Source: Pseudomaricurvus alkylphenolicus (lineage in GTDB: Bacteria > Pseudomonadota > Gammaproteobacteria > Pseudomonadales > Cellvibrionaceae). From it: a stretch of DNA of 64,000 nucleotides. Shown in pieces: positions 25,836 through 34,297 of the stretch. The notes under the pieces were generated by a model. It had not been told where the DNA came from and did not search any database. It saw only the letters and a program-made list of their open reading frames with translations. The position numbers and the translations under genes were made by a program. Numbering within the stretch: the stretch's first letter is position 1; the number at the start of each line of letters is the position of its first letter. The DNA lies in contig NZ_JAAQPI010000010.1 in the NCBI RefSeq assembly GCF_011683955.1, positions 248,001 to 312,000 of the forward strand, read 5' to 3'.

Positions 25836-28019
25836 ATGCCAGAGCACCCCGCATCGCTTAATTCGCTTAAACAGTCATTGGTCAATCCTCTGCTCGAACA
25901 GATGACGCTACCGGAAAAGATCGGCCAGATGTGCCAGGTCAATGGTGCCGGCGGTTGGGTGCCGGAGGATCTGGCAGAAGCAGTCCGAAACGGACAGGTG
26001 GGTTCAGTGATCAACGAGGTGGATGCCGAGACCGTCGCCAGCCTTCAGAAGATCGCAGTAGAGGAAAGCCGCCTGGGGATTCCCCTGTTGATCGGCCGGG
26101 ACGTGATACACGGGTTTAAGACCATTTTTCCCATCCCCCTGGGGCAGGCGGCCAGTTGGAACCCGGAGTTGGTAGAGCAGGCGGCTGGCATTGCGGCGAT
26201 TGAGGCGGCCTGTGCCGGCATCAATTGGACCTTTTCGCCGATGATCGATATCTCCCGCGACCCGCGCTGGGGCCGTATTGCGGAGAGTTTTGGCGAAGAC
26301 CCCCACCTTACCTCTGAGCTGGGCACTGCGATGGTGCGGGGTTATCAGGACAATGGTATCGGTGCCTGCGCCAAGCATTTTGCCGGTTATGGGGCTTCCC
26401 AGAGTGGTCGTGATTATTTCACCACCGAAATCCCCGAAAACGAGCTGCGCAATGTGTATCTGGAGCCTTTCCGGGCAGTCGCCAAGGCCGGGGTTGCCAG
26501 TTTTATGACCGGTTTTAACGACCTGAACGGCGTGCCGGCCTCCGGTAACGAATTCTTGTTGCAGCAGGTGCTGCGCGAGGAATGGCAATACCCGGGGATG
26601 GTGGTCAGTGATTGGGAGTCGATTTCTCAGTTGACCACTCATGGTTTTACGGCGGACGATCGTGAGGCGGCGTTTGAGGCTCTGAATGCGGGCGTGGATA
26701 TGGAGATGGTCAGCCGAACTTATGCCGATCATCTGGCATCCTTGCTGGAAGAAGGGCGCCTGAGTATCGCCAAAATTGATGCCATGGTGGCCAACATCCT
26801 GCTGACTAAGGCTCGTTTGGGGCTGTTTGATCAAACGTTTACAGCGTCTGTTTCCGAGGGCGGTAAGCAGGAGCTGGCACTTGAGCAGGCCAGACAATTG
26901 GCCGCTCAAAGCTGTGTTTTGCTTAAGAACAACGGCCAATGCCTGCCTTTAAGACCGCAGCAGCTCAAGTCCCTGGCGGTTATCGGTCAATTGGCGGATG
27001 ACGGTTACGAACAATTGGGCACCTGGATTTTTGACGGTGACGAGCGCCTGAGCGAGACGCCATTGCAATCAATCAGAGCTCACCTGGACGGAGTTGCCGA
27101 GGTTCGCTACGCCAAGGCACTGGAGACATCCCGCAGTCAGGATCAATCCGGATTTGATGATGCCGTCAGCGTCGTTGAACAGGCTCAGGCCGCGGTGCTG
27201 TTTTTGGGCGAAGAGTCTATTTTGTCGGGCGAAGCCCATTGCCGCGCGGACCTTGATTTGCCCGGTTGTCAGGCCGCGTTAGTAGAACGCTTGAGCCGCA
27301 TCGGCAAGCCGCTGATTCTGGTGGTGATGGCTGGACGACCGCTGACGCTGGCGCCGGTGTTGGAGCAGGTGGATGCTGTGCTCTATGCCTGGCACCCCGG
27401 CTCTATGGCCGGGCCTGCGATTAGCGACCTGTTGTTTGGGCTGCAATCCCCCAGTGGCAAGCTGCCTGTAACTTTCCCCAAGGTGGTGGGGCAGATTCCT
27501 ATTTTCTACAACCACAAGCATGGCGGGCGGCCACCCTCGCCAGAGACGGTGGTGCATATCGACGAGATTCCGGTTCGAGCCAAACAGACGTCGCTGGGGA
27601 TGTCCGCGTTCCATTTGGACGCGGGTTACCAACCACAGTTTCCTTTTGGTTTTGGGTTGTCCTATACCCGTTTTGACTATCGTCATCTGAGTTTGTCCCA
27701 CACGGAAATCACGGCGGATCAATCGCTCACCATTGAAGTGGAGTTGGAGAATAGCGGCGATGTGGCGGCCGAAGAAGTTTCTCAGCTTTATGTGCGGGAC
27801 CTGGTGGGGAGCGTGACCCGCCCGGTCAAAGAGCTTAAGGGGTTTCAGCGAAACCGGTTGTTACCGGGGGATGTTAAGACGCTGCAATTTACCCTCACGC
27901 CGGAAGATCTGGCATTTTACGATCGCAAGCAGCAGCGGTTGGTTGAACCAGGGCGATTCCAAATCTGGGTTGGCGGTGACAGTGACGCCGAGCTGACGGC
28001 GGAATTTGAGCTGAAATAA
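25836..28019 (+). CDS. Intracellular GH3 beta-glucosidase
   Basis: A 727-residue glycoside hydrolase family 3 enzyme without a signal peptide, hence cytoplasmic. It has the N-terminal TIM barrel with Asp259 as nucleophile (MVVSDWESI), the KHFAGYG motif, the alpha/beta sandwich domain (SCVLLKNNGQCLPL; FLGEESILSGEA) and a C-terminal fibronectin-III-like domain (about 635-727). It should release glucose from short beta-glucosides, in this locus probably laminari-oligosaccharides. The sugar porter gene follows after 31 bp. No good ribosome site precedes the ATG at 25836, and a later start is not supported by the domain boundary. Confidence 0.9.
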   Translation: MPEHPASLNSLKQSLVNPLLEQMTLPEKIGQMCQVNGAGGWVPEDLAEAVRNGQVGSVINEVDAETVASLQKIAVEESRLGIPLLIGRDVIHGFKTIFPIPLGQAASWNPELVEQAAGIAAIEAACAGINWTFSPMIDISRDPRWGRIAESFGEDPHLTSELGTAMVRGYQDNGIGACAKHFAGYGASQSGRDYFTTEIPENELRNVYLEPFRAVAKAGVASFMTGFNDLNGVPASGNEFLLQQVLREEWQYPGMVVSDWESISQLTTHGFTADDREAAFEALNAGVDMEMVSRTYADHLASLLEEGRLSIAKIDAMVANILLTKARLGLFDQTFTASVSEGGKQELALEQARQLAAQSCVLLKNNGQCLPLRPQQLKSLAVIGQLADDGYEQLGTWIFDGDERLSETPLQSIRAHLDGVAEVRYAKALETSRSQDQSGFDDAVSVVEQAQAAVLFLGEESILSGEAHCRADLDLPGCQAALVERLSRIGKPLILVVMAGRPLTLAPVLEQVDAVLYAWHPGSMAGPAISDLLFGLQSPSGKLPVTFPKVVGQIPIFYNHKHGGRPPSPETVVHIDEIPVRAKQTSLGMSAFHLDAGYQPQFPFGFGLSYTRFDYRHLSLSHTEITADQSLTIEVELENSGDVAAEEVSQLYVRDLVGSVTRPVKELKGFQRNRLLPGDVKTLQFTLTPEDLAFYDRKQQRLVEPGRFQIWVGGDSDAELTAEFELK

Positions 28020-28050
28020 AGAACCAAAAATCGAAAAAGCGGAGAGCGGT

Positions 28051-29604
28051 GTGAACACAGGATTTACCTTAAGAATTGCCATTATTGTGGCGCTCGGTGG
28101 TTTTTTGATGGGGTTTGATGCCTCGGTGATCTCCGGGGTTGTCACTTTTATTGAACCGGAATTTTCCCTGACCAAGATCGAGCTGGGTTGGGCGGTGGCA
28201 TCGCTGACGCTGACGGCAACCTTGGCGATGATGCTGGCCGGTCCGTTGAGCGACCGCTTTGGCCGTAAACCCGTATTGAGTGCAGCAGCCGTCATTTTTG
28301 CGATTTCTGCGGTGGCATCCGCATTTGCGCCAACCTTTACCTGGTTGGTGGTGGCGAGAATGCTGGGGGGCTTTGGGGTTGGTGCGGCACTGATTGTGGC
28401 GCCCATGTACATTGCCGAGGTAGCCCCCGCTGCGATTCGCGGGCGCATGGTGTCCATCAACCAGTTGAATATTGTGGTGGGTATTTCGGCGGCGTTTTTC
28501 AGTAATTACTGTGTTTTGCAGTTGGCTCAGTCCGACATCAGTTGGGTTCAGGCGCTGGGGTTGAGTGAATGGACCTGGCGCTGGATGCTGGGGCTGGAGA
28601 CACTGCCGGCGGTGATTTATTTTTGCGGATTATTTTTTGTGCCTGAGAGCCCCCGATGGTTGGCCATGCAGGGGCGCCATAAGGAGGCTCTGGCAGTGCT
28701 GGAGCGCGTCAGCGATGCACCGGAGGCGGAGCTGGCCAGTGTGCAGCAAAGCTTGGAAGCTTCCGACACTGATAGCAAACGCCTGCCGCTGAAAGAGTTG
28801 TTCAGTGCGCCCATGCGGTGGGTGATCAGCATTGGTTTGGTGGTGGCGGTGCTGCAGCAGATTACCGGTATTAATTCGGTGTTCTTTTACGCACCGATGA
28901 TTTTTGAACAGTCTGGTATCGGCACCGATTCTGCGTTTATGCAGGCGGTGTTGGTAGGGTTAACCAACCTTGTGTTTACGCTGGCTGCCATGGCTTTGAT
29001 TGATAAACTGGGACGCAAACCGCTGCTGAGTTTTGGTGTGGGTGGTATTGCAGCCTGTATGTTCCTGCTGGCCTATGGCTTTGGTTCGGCCACTTACACG
29101 CTTCAAGGCGCAACCCTGGCTAAACTGCCTGAACTGGCGGAAGTTCCCACTCTGCAGGCCATGGTGGGAACGACTTTCTCCAGCGATCTGGACTTTAAAG
29201 CCGCTCTGAATACGGCATTGGGCAGTGAGCAGGCGGGGGCCTACGAGGCGCAGTTGCTGACCGCTTCGGTAACCATGAATCCGACATTGATTCTGGTCGG
29301 TATCCTGGGGTTTGTGGCCTGCTTCGCGATTTCCCTGGGGCCGGTGATGTGGGTGTTGTTCTCGGAGCTGTTTCCCAATCGCATTCGTGCGCTGGCGATT
29401 TCTTTTGTGGGGTTGGTGAACTCGGCGGTCAGTTTTTTGGTGCAGTTGGTGTTCCCTTGGGAGTTGGCGAATATCGGCAACGCAGGCACTTTTGCCATTT
29501 ATGGGGGCTTTGCGCTTGTGGGGCTGTTTGCCATCAGCCGTCTGCTTCCGGAAACCAAGGGTAAATCGCTTGAGGAGCTGGAAGGGATGTTGGTTCGCGG
29601 TTGA
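28051..29604 (+). CDS. MFS sugar porter (glucose/xylose:H+ symporter type)
   Basis: A 517-residue major facilitator of the sugar porter family with 12 predicted helices. Signature motifs are GFDASVISG in helix 1, the loop motif DRFGRKPVL and its repeat DKLGRKPLL, PESPRWL after helix 6, QQITGINSVFFYAP in helix 7 and the final LPETKG. A long loop of about 70 residues between helices 9 and 10 is larger than in XylE/GalP. The start is GTG with GGAGAG at 28041-28046. It is cotranscribed with the GH3 gene and should bring a monosaccharide or small glucoside across the inner membrane. Confidence 0.9.
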   Translation: MNTGFTLRIAIIVALGGFLMGFDASVISGVVTFIEPEFSLTKIELGWAVASLTLTATLAMMLAGPLSDRFGRKPVLSAAAVIFAISAVASAFAPTFTWLVVARMLGGFGVGAALIVAPMYIAEVAPAAIRGRMVSINQLNIVVGISAAFFSNYCVLQLAQSDISWVQALGLSEWTWRWMLGLETLPAVIYFCGLFFVPESPRWLAMQGRHKEALAVLERVSDAPEAELASVQQSLEASDTDSKRLPLKELFSAPMRWVISIGLVVAVLQQITGINSVFFYAPMIFEQSGIGTDSAFMQAVLVGLTNLVFTLAAMALIDKLGRKPLLSFGVGGIAACMFLLAYGFGSATYTLQGATLAKLPELAEVPTLQAMVGTTFSSDLDFKAALNTALGSEQAGAYEAQLLTASVTMNPTLILVGILGFVACFAISLGPVMWVLFSELFPNRIRALAISFVGLVNSAVSFLVQLVFPWELANIGNAGTFAIYGGFALVGLFAISRLLPETKGKSLEELEGMLVRG

Positions 29605-29650
29605 TGATCTAGGCGGTAGACGCTTTGATGAAACTGCGCTCAAAAAAATG

Positions 29651-29706
29651 GTGGATTACGCCGCTATGCGGCTCTTGTGCCCCTTGCGGGTAAATCCACC
29701 CTACGC
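29651..29706. repeat. REP-like interrupted palindrome
   Basis: GTGGATTA (29651-29658) and TAAATCCAC (29691-29699) form the arms around a 32-base centre, followed by CCTACGC. The GGATTA...TAATCC core recurs between 34034 and 34236, so it belongs to the same intergenic repeat family. Confidence 0.6.
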
Positions 29707-29726
29707 AATAGGGGTTGCACGAGAGC

Positions 29727-30164
29727 TCAGGTAGTGCCCCAAAGCTTGCTTACCCAGTGCTCCAATTGAACACGTTCCTGGTCGCCGGTACGCACCATGG
29801 GTGTGTTGTGATCGCCGGTGTCCTGGTTCTCTACAATCAGTACCTTGGCATCTTCGCTTAAGGTGTGGGTGTGATATACACCTTTTTTGACGGTATAGAG
29901 CTGATTGGGTTTCATATCCAGGGCGCTGACCCTGTCAATGCCGCCGCTCTTGCCAATTTCTCCGGCGAATAAGATGCAACGCCCTTGTAGCAGCACAAAC
30001 ACTTCATCCGTTTCTTCGTGCATATGGAAGTTGTTGATCTTGTCGGCTTCCAGTTCGTCGATGTAATTGAGCAGGGCTACGCGCCAGTGTTGAAAATCCA
30101 CGACGGGGGCGTAGCCTTCTTCTTCGTAGGTGTCGACGTCGATAATGTTGGGTAGTGAGTCCAT
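29727..30164 (-). CDS. Cupin-domain protein
   Basis: A 145-residue single-domain cupin. The metal-site pattern is visible: NFHMHEETDEVF gives the first motif with two His and one Glu, and KGVYHTHTLS gives the second. The segment between them contains FVLLQGRCILFAGE. Small cupins of this kind include sugar-binding proteins, isomerases and dioxygenases, and the function cannot be fixed. It sits at the edge of the glucan locus, convergent with the sugar porter gene, and downstream (in its own direction) of the tandem repeats at 30202-30401. A sugar-related role is a guess from context. Confidence 0.75.
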   Translation of the reverse strand: MDSLPNIIDVDTYEEEGYAPVVDFQHWRVALLNYIDELEADKINNFHMHEETDEVFVLLQGRCILFAGEIGKSGGIDRVSALDMKPNQLYTVKKGVYHTHTLSEDAKVLIVENQDTGDHNTPMVRTGDQERVQLEHWVSKLWGTT

Positions 30165-30201
30165 AAGAGTTTCTTCTTGAATCGCTGAGAAATGGTGATG
30201 A

Positions 30202-30401
30202 CCGCTACCGGCGTCCTGCCTCTCGCGGTATACCGTACGTCCTGTACATATCCGCTACCGGCGTCCTGCCTCTCGCGGTATACCGTACGTCCTGTACATA
30301 TCCGCTACCGGCGTCCTGCCTCTCGCGGTATACCGTACATCCTGTACATATCCGCTACCGGCGTCCTGCCTCTCGCGGTATACCGTACATCCTGTACATA
30401 A
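30202..30401. repeat. Four tandem copies of a 50-bp unit
   Basis: Units begin at 30202, 30252, 30302 and 30352. Each starts CCGCTACCGGCGTCC and contains the palindrome CGGTATACCG. Units one and two read GTACGT, units three and four GTACAT; otherwise they are identical within what I can read. There are no spacers, so this is a minisatellite and not a CRISPR array. It lies between the cupin start and the terminator of the phosphorylase gene. Confidence 0.97.
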
Positions 30402-30424
30402 AAAAGGGGAGCTGGGCTCCCCTT
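30401..30424 (-). terminator. Rho-independent terminator of the phosphorylase gene
   Basis: On the minus strand a 9-bp stem AAGGGGAGC/GCTCCCCTT (30404-30424) with a 3-nt loop runs into a T-run (30405-30401). It starts 13 bp after the stop codon. Confidence 0.9.
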
Positions 30425-30436
30425 GGTTGGTCGCCG

Positions 30437-33400
30437 TCAGGCGCTGAACAACTGCGTTCGGGTTAGCCGTACTTCAATCGATTCCACTTCGCCGCTGTGG
30501 CGGAATATTTTGTCGGTAATCTCCTGCGGCAGTGCCAGGCTGTCCAGTTGTGTGGCCGGTTTGCTGTCACGCCAGTGAACAGTGATGCCCGCGGGCTCAT
30601 CGTCTACCAGTTGATACACCAGCGGCACCTGACACCAGGTAAAGGCTAAGCCGTTTTCTGAAACGGATACTTCAGACCATTGATTGCGCACGTTAAGATA
30701 ACGGAAAGCCGCCGCTTCTTTGATAAACTCGCGCTCACGCAGCAGCACCGGATTAATCTGTGCGCAGCCGTCTTTTACCGCAATACCCAATTCACCAAAG
30801 CGGGTCAGGACTTCTTCTTTAACCTGACCCGTCATGCCCGGCTGTTGTGCCCCCATATGGGCGGGGGTATGGGAGTAGGGATCGGTCGGGAAAGCACCGT
30901 ATTCTTCCGGTGTTTTGTTAAAGCCGATACCCTCTCGTACCTTGTAATACAGCTCGCCCAGGCGTTGCGCGCTGTCGCAGCCCTGCGTGGCCGCCTGGTA
31001 AAAGCATTCCTGCGCAGCCAGCAGAACCTTGGACACCATATGCCAATAGATACTGCCGAGACCTTCAAAGGCGAACATGCCACCGGAGCGGCCGGTAAAG
31101 GCTTTGTGGTTAAAGACTTGCTCGTAAAGTGCTTGCAGCGGTTGTCTTAACGCCTCCAGGGATTCGCCATAGCGGGGCAAGAGCTCGTCGATGGTTTGGT
31201 TGAGGGCATCAGCGTTGGTCAAGCCGGCATTAAATCGATAACAGCCGTTGGCGTCTTGCTCAAGTAAGCGGGCATCACCCTGGGCAACCATGTCTTTAAG
31301 TAAGGGCATGTCGGCGATAGTTTCTGCCGCAATCCGGTTCTTGTCCAAAAAGCCGGGTAGTTCTCTGTCCGGGTAGAGCAAGAAGGTTTTCTGATCTGTT
31401 CGGAAAAGGTCACTGCCAAACAGTGTTTCCAGAATATCCGCCGCATCACCGGGAGCAATAGCGCCGGAGCTCAGAGCCGCTACCTGGCCTTCGAGCATCG
31501 GGTAGAGGGTGTCAACATCAAGCGTGGTTTCGGAGTTGATGTCGAGCAAGTTGTAGGCGTGGTACAGCCCGTCGGTGCGCAAATTGGTTTGAATGGTATG
31601 GTCAATTGCCGCCAGCGCGTCGTCCAGCAGTTGGCTGACCACGGTCTTTTCCTGCACATCGCAGCCACTGAAACCTGCTTGCTGATAAACCGTTTGACGA
31701 TAGCGATCCGCTGCCAGTCCCAATTGTTGCAACAATTCAAAGCGCACCTGCTGGGTAACTGGCCCATTGCCCAGATGGTGGCGCATATTCTGCAGGGCTG
31801 CGGAGGTCTCCAACAGCCACTGGTTCACTTCTTTCGATAGGCTGAAGCTGTCGGTGTCGTCGCCGATCAAATCGTTGAGGAAGGTGACGTAGCGGCGCAT
31901 GTAACACAGAGTCACCATAGACAGACCCTGGCCCACCAGGGCGTTGTTGGCGTCGTTCCATTCCGGGCGCTGGGTGTTCATCCAGATGCCGCCGTCTACC
32001 ACCAGATTACCCAGTTTGCTGAGCAGAGGCACCAGCAGTTTTTCCAGCAGGTTGACCTGAACAACGTCGCCGTCTGAGGACAAAAGCAGTTTGCCGTCCG
32101 CGCCCAACTGCTCCACGCGTTGCTCAATCTTAGCGGCCAGTTCGTCGTCAAAAGTCACTGTATCTTTGGCGTTTTCCAGCAGAGCCGCAAACGGTTTGAT
32201 GCGATAAGGCACATTGGCATAGCTGAATACGGGGCGGGTCAGCAACGACTGCAGGGCCTGTGGGTGAAACTGTTGGGATAATTCCAGCAGTTTTTGTAAA
32301 TAGATAATCTGGTGATCGCCCCAGTAGCCGATATAGCTCCAGGGGTCTTCCGGGTCTTCCACTTCCCAATCGATTCCCTGCTTGGTAATGCGGTAGGGGT
32401 TGTAGCCATCGACGGTGGAGGCGTTTACGAATTTGGCGATCACGTTTTCGGTGAATTCAGGGTAGCTGAGCAGCAGTGCTTCCCAGTTCTGGAAGATGTC
32501 CCGCCAGTTGCCCTGGTACGAGAGCAAAGGCTCGCCCTGTTCGTTTTTGAGATTGATGGCGAATTGGTTCCAGGGGCGGCTGGGGTCGCCGTGGCGACGA
32601 CCAAAGGTGATTGGCAGGTACTCGTAGCTCAGGCGTTCAAGCTGCGCATCGTCCCAGGTTTGAACCCTTGCCAGCAGGTCGTTGTAGTCAATGTTTTCCG
32701 GCAGTGCCTGCAAGGCTTCGCGGTGGCGCTCGGCCACGGGGGCGTTAAACAGCTCAACCGTCTCAATAAAATCCTTGCAACTGATTTGATATTGATTGTC
32801 GAAGATACCGCCACGCAGCAGGTTAAATTGTACGTTGGCATAGTGATGTACGGAGACGTTCTCCTCAGCCGTGAGCTGGAACCCGTCTGCCGCAGCCATG
32901 ATCCTGGCAAGATTGTCGGACCCGGTGGCGACGGATGCCTCTACGGCCTGTTGCAGTTCGTTTGCGCTCTGCAGGTCTTGTTGTAAACCGACGGCTTGTT
33001 TTTGGGTTTGTTCGATATTCGCCACCAGCGTCCAGTCGCTGCTGCCGTTTGCCGGCAGATCGATGGTGGATTGCACCAGGTAGGCGCCACGTACACCGCG
33101 CTTGCAGCGTTCGGTACCAACCGGGGTCTGTTTTCTGAACGCTGCCAATTGTTCTGAACTCAGCAGCACCGTGGGGTTGTCCAGACCCAGGCTGAACACC
33201 GTGGTTGCACGCAGGGATTCGCAGGGTTCTGCACGATCTGTGATGGCGGAGAACAGCGAGAAGGTGGCGAGGCCGGTATCGGCGTCCAGTTCACTCCATT
33301 TGTAGGCATCCACCAGGTAGCTGGAGTTGGTTTGGGTAAAGCGCGGGGTACCTGCGGGCAGCAGGTTTTGCAGGCCGTCGATAACGTCAACTGTGCGGGC

Positions 33401-33886
33401 GTTGTTGTCCAGGTTTTGCAGCGTTACCTCTCGAACAAAACCAAATTCATCGCTGGTTGACCATTGATAGCGAAAGGCCAGCTGCAAGTCGTGGTTAATC
33501 TCTTCGAACAGGACTTTATTGCCCAGGGTGTTCTTGTATATATGACGGCTGACTTGGTAGCGGTGGTCGTGTTCCTGGTTAAAGGGCTCCCACAGGGAGC
33601 TGCCGTCAGGGCTATCGACACGGATCAGTGTTTTGCTGCCGGTGTGGTGAGTACTCTCGTGGATCTTGTCCACGGTCACGTAGGGAAACAGGGCCGTTTC
33701 CGGTGAAATCCGGCCAGCGGTCAGGCCCCCATTGGAGGAGACAAACAACCAGTGGTCAGAATCGGACACCAGACTGATAAAGAAGGGTGTCATCTGGTCC
33801 ACGTTGCTGATGCGGTAGTAGCGATCACCGGCCAGTGTGACGAATTCCCCGGTTATCGATCGTGTGTCATCGTAATGGTTGGGCAT
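30437..33886 (-). CDS. Large GH94-clan phosphorylase, probable beta-1,3-oligoglucan phosphorylase
   Basis: A 1149-residue cytoplasmic protein of the cellobiose-phosphorylase-like superfamily. The N-terminal beta-sandwich (about 1-340: RYYRISNVDQMTPFF, LFVSSNGGLTAGR) is followed by an (alpha/alpha)6 barrel (GNWRDIFQNWEALL, IGYWGDHQIIYL) and a C-terminal domain. Asp524 in YWGDHQ is the candidate general acid. At this length it is larger than GH94 cellobiose phosphorylases (about 800) and closer to the GH149/GH161 beta-1,3-glucan phosphorylases; I favour GH149 but cannot prove it. In a laminarin locus it would cut oligosaccharides with phosphate to glucose-1-phosphate, saving ATP compared with hydrolysis. 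GAGGTGA upstream supports the ATG. It lies last in the minus-strand glucan gene run, 411 bp from the GH16 gene. Confidence 0.82.
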   Translation of the reverse strand: MPNHYDDTRSITGEFVTLAGDRYYRISNVDQMTPFFISLVSDSDHWLFVSSNGGLTAGRISPETALFPYVTVDKIHESTHHTGSKTLIRVDSPDGSSLWEPFNQEHDHRYQVSRHIYKNTLGNKVLFEEINHDLQLAFRYQWSTSDEFGFVREVTLQNLDNNARTVDVIDGLQNLLPAGTPRFTQTNSSYLVDAYKWSELDADTGLATFSLFSAITDRAEPCESLRATTVFSLGLDNPTVLLSSEQLAAFRKQTPVGTERCKRGVRGAYLVQSTIDLPANGSSDWTLVANIEQTQKQAVGLQQDLQSANELQQAVEASVATGSDNLARIMAAADGFQLTAEENVSVHHYANVQFNLLRGGIFDNQYQISCKDFIETVELFNAPVAERHREALQALPENIDYNDLLARVQTWDDAQLERLSYEYLPITFGRRHGDPSRPWNQFAINLKNEQGEPLLSYQGNWRDIFQNWEALLLSYPEFTENVIAKFVNASTVDGYNPYRITKQGIDWEVEDPEDPWSYIGYWGDHQIIYLQKLLELSQQFHPQALQSLLTRPVFSYANVPYRIKPFAALLENAKDTVTFDDELAAKIEQRVEQLGADGKLLLSSDGDVVQVNLLEKLLVPLLSKLGNLVVDGGIWMNTQRPEWNDANNALVGQGLSMVTLCYMRRYVTFLNDLIGDDTDSFSLSKEVNQWLLETSAALQNMRHHLGNGPVTQQVRFELLQQLGLAADRYRQTVYQQAGFSGCDVQEKTVVSQLLDDALAAIDHTIQTNLRTDGLYHAYNLLDINSETTLDVDTLYPMLEGQVAALSSGAIAPGDAADILETLFGSDLFRTDQKTFLLYPDRELPGFLDKNRIAAETIADMPLLKDMVAQGDARLLEQDANGCYRFNAGLTNADALNQTIDELLPRYGESLEALRQPLQALYEQVFNHKAFTGRSGGMFAFEGLGSIYWHMVSKVLLAAQECFYQAATQGCDSAQRLGELYYKVREGIGFNKTPEEYGAFPTDPYSHTPAHMGAQQPGMTGQVKEEVLTRFGELGIAVKDGCAQINPVLLREREFIKEAAAFRYLNVRNQWSEVSVSENGLAFTWCQVPLVYQLVDDEPAGITVHWRDSKPATQLDSLALPQEITDKIFRHSGEVESIEVRLTRTQLFSA

Positions 33887-34033
33887 GAGTACTTCACCTC
33901 GCGAAAAGCCTGCCCCTGAGGGGCCGAAATCATAATTTTTGGTTTAGCCTAATAGACTATCTTAGGACGGCCGGAAAACAACGAAGGTGCGGTGAAGTGG
34001 TATTATTAAGCGATGATCTTCCTTCGTGGTGTT

Positions 34034-34261
34034 GTCGGATTACGCTTCGCTAATCCGACCTACGTGTTAGGCAAGGGTGAAAGGAAATAGGGTGGGGCGG
34101 ATTATGCTTTGCTAATCCAACGTGTTAGGCAAGGGTGAAAGGAAATAGGGTGGGGCGGATTATGCTTTGCTAATCCAACGTGTTAGGCAAGGTGAAAGGA
34201 AATTGCGTAGGGCGGATTAGCGAAGCGTAATCCGCCAAGGGCTGTGGGAGAGGCTCCCACA
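34034..34261. repeat. REP-like palindromes in 58-bp tandem units
   Basis: The 411-bp gap between the GH16 and phosphorylase genes is filled with repeats. ACGTGTTAGGCAAGG recurs at 34062, 34120 and 34178, a strict 58-bp period. Each unit holds GGATTA(C/T)GCTT(C/T)GCTAATCC. The first palindrome has perfect arms GTCGGATTA/TAATCCGAC (34034-34059). A last one is inverted, GGCGGATTA/TAATCCGCC (34211-34236), followed by a TGTGGGAG-AGG-CTCCCACA hairpin (34243-34261). No gene is present. The stretch may attenuate or stabilise mRNA between the two genes. Confidence 0.92.
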
Positions 34262-34297
34262 AACCGGAAACAGCCAGTGTTTCGAAACGGAAACCGC

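Noticed and set aside
26004-26939. A 311-codon minus-strand frame inside the first GH3 gene
   Set aside because: It is antisense to a complete GH3 enzyme with all family motifs and has no recognisable domain.
30202-30401. Possible CRISPR array
   Set aside because: The four 50-bp units follow one another without spacers and there are no cas genes, so it is a plain tandem repeat.
30192-30401. A 69-residue repetitive protein encoded by the 50-bp units
   Set aside because: A 50-bp unit shifts frame at each copy, there is no ribosome site, and the frame has no independent support.
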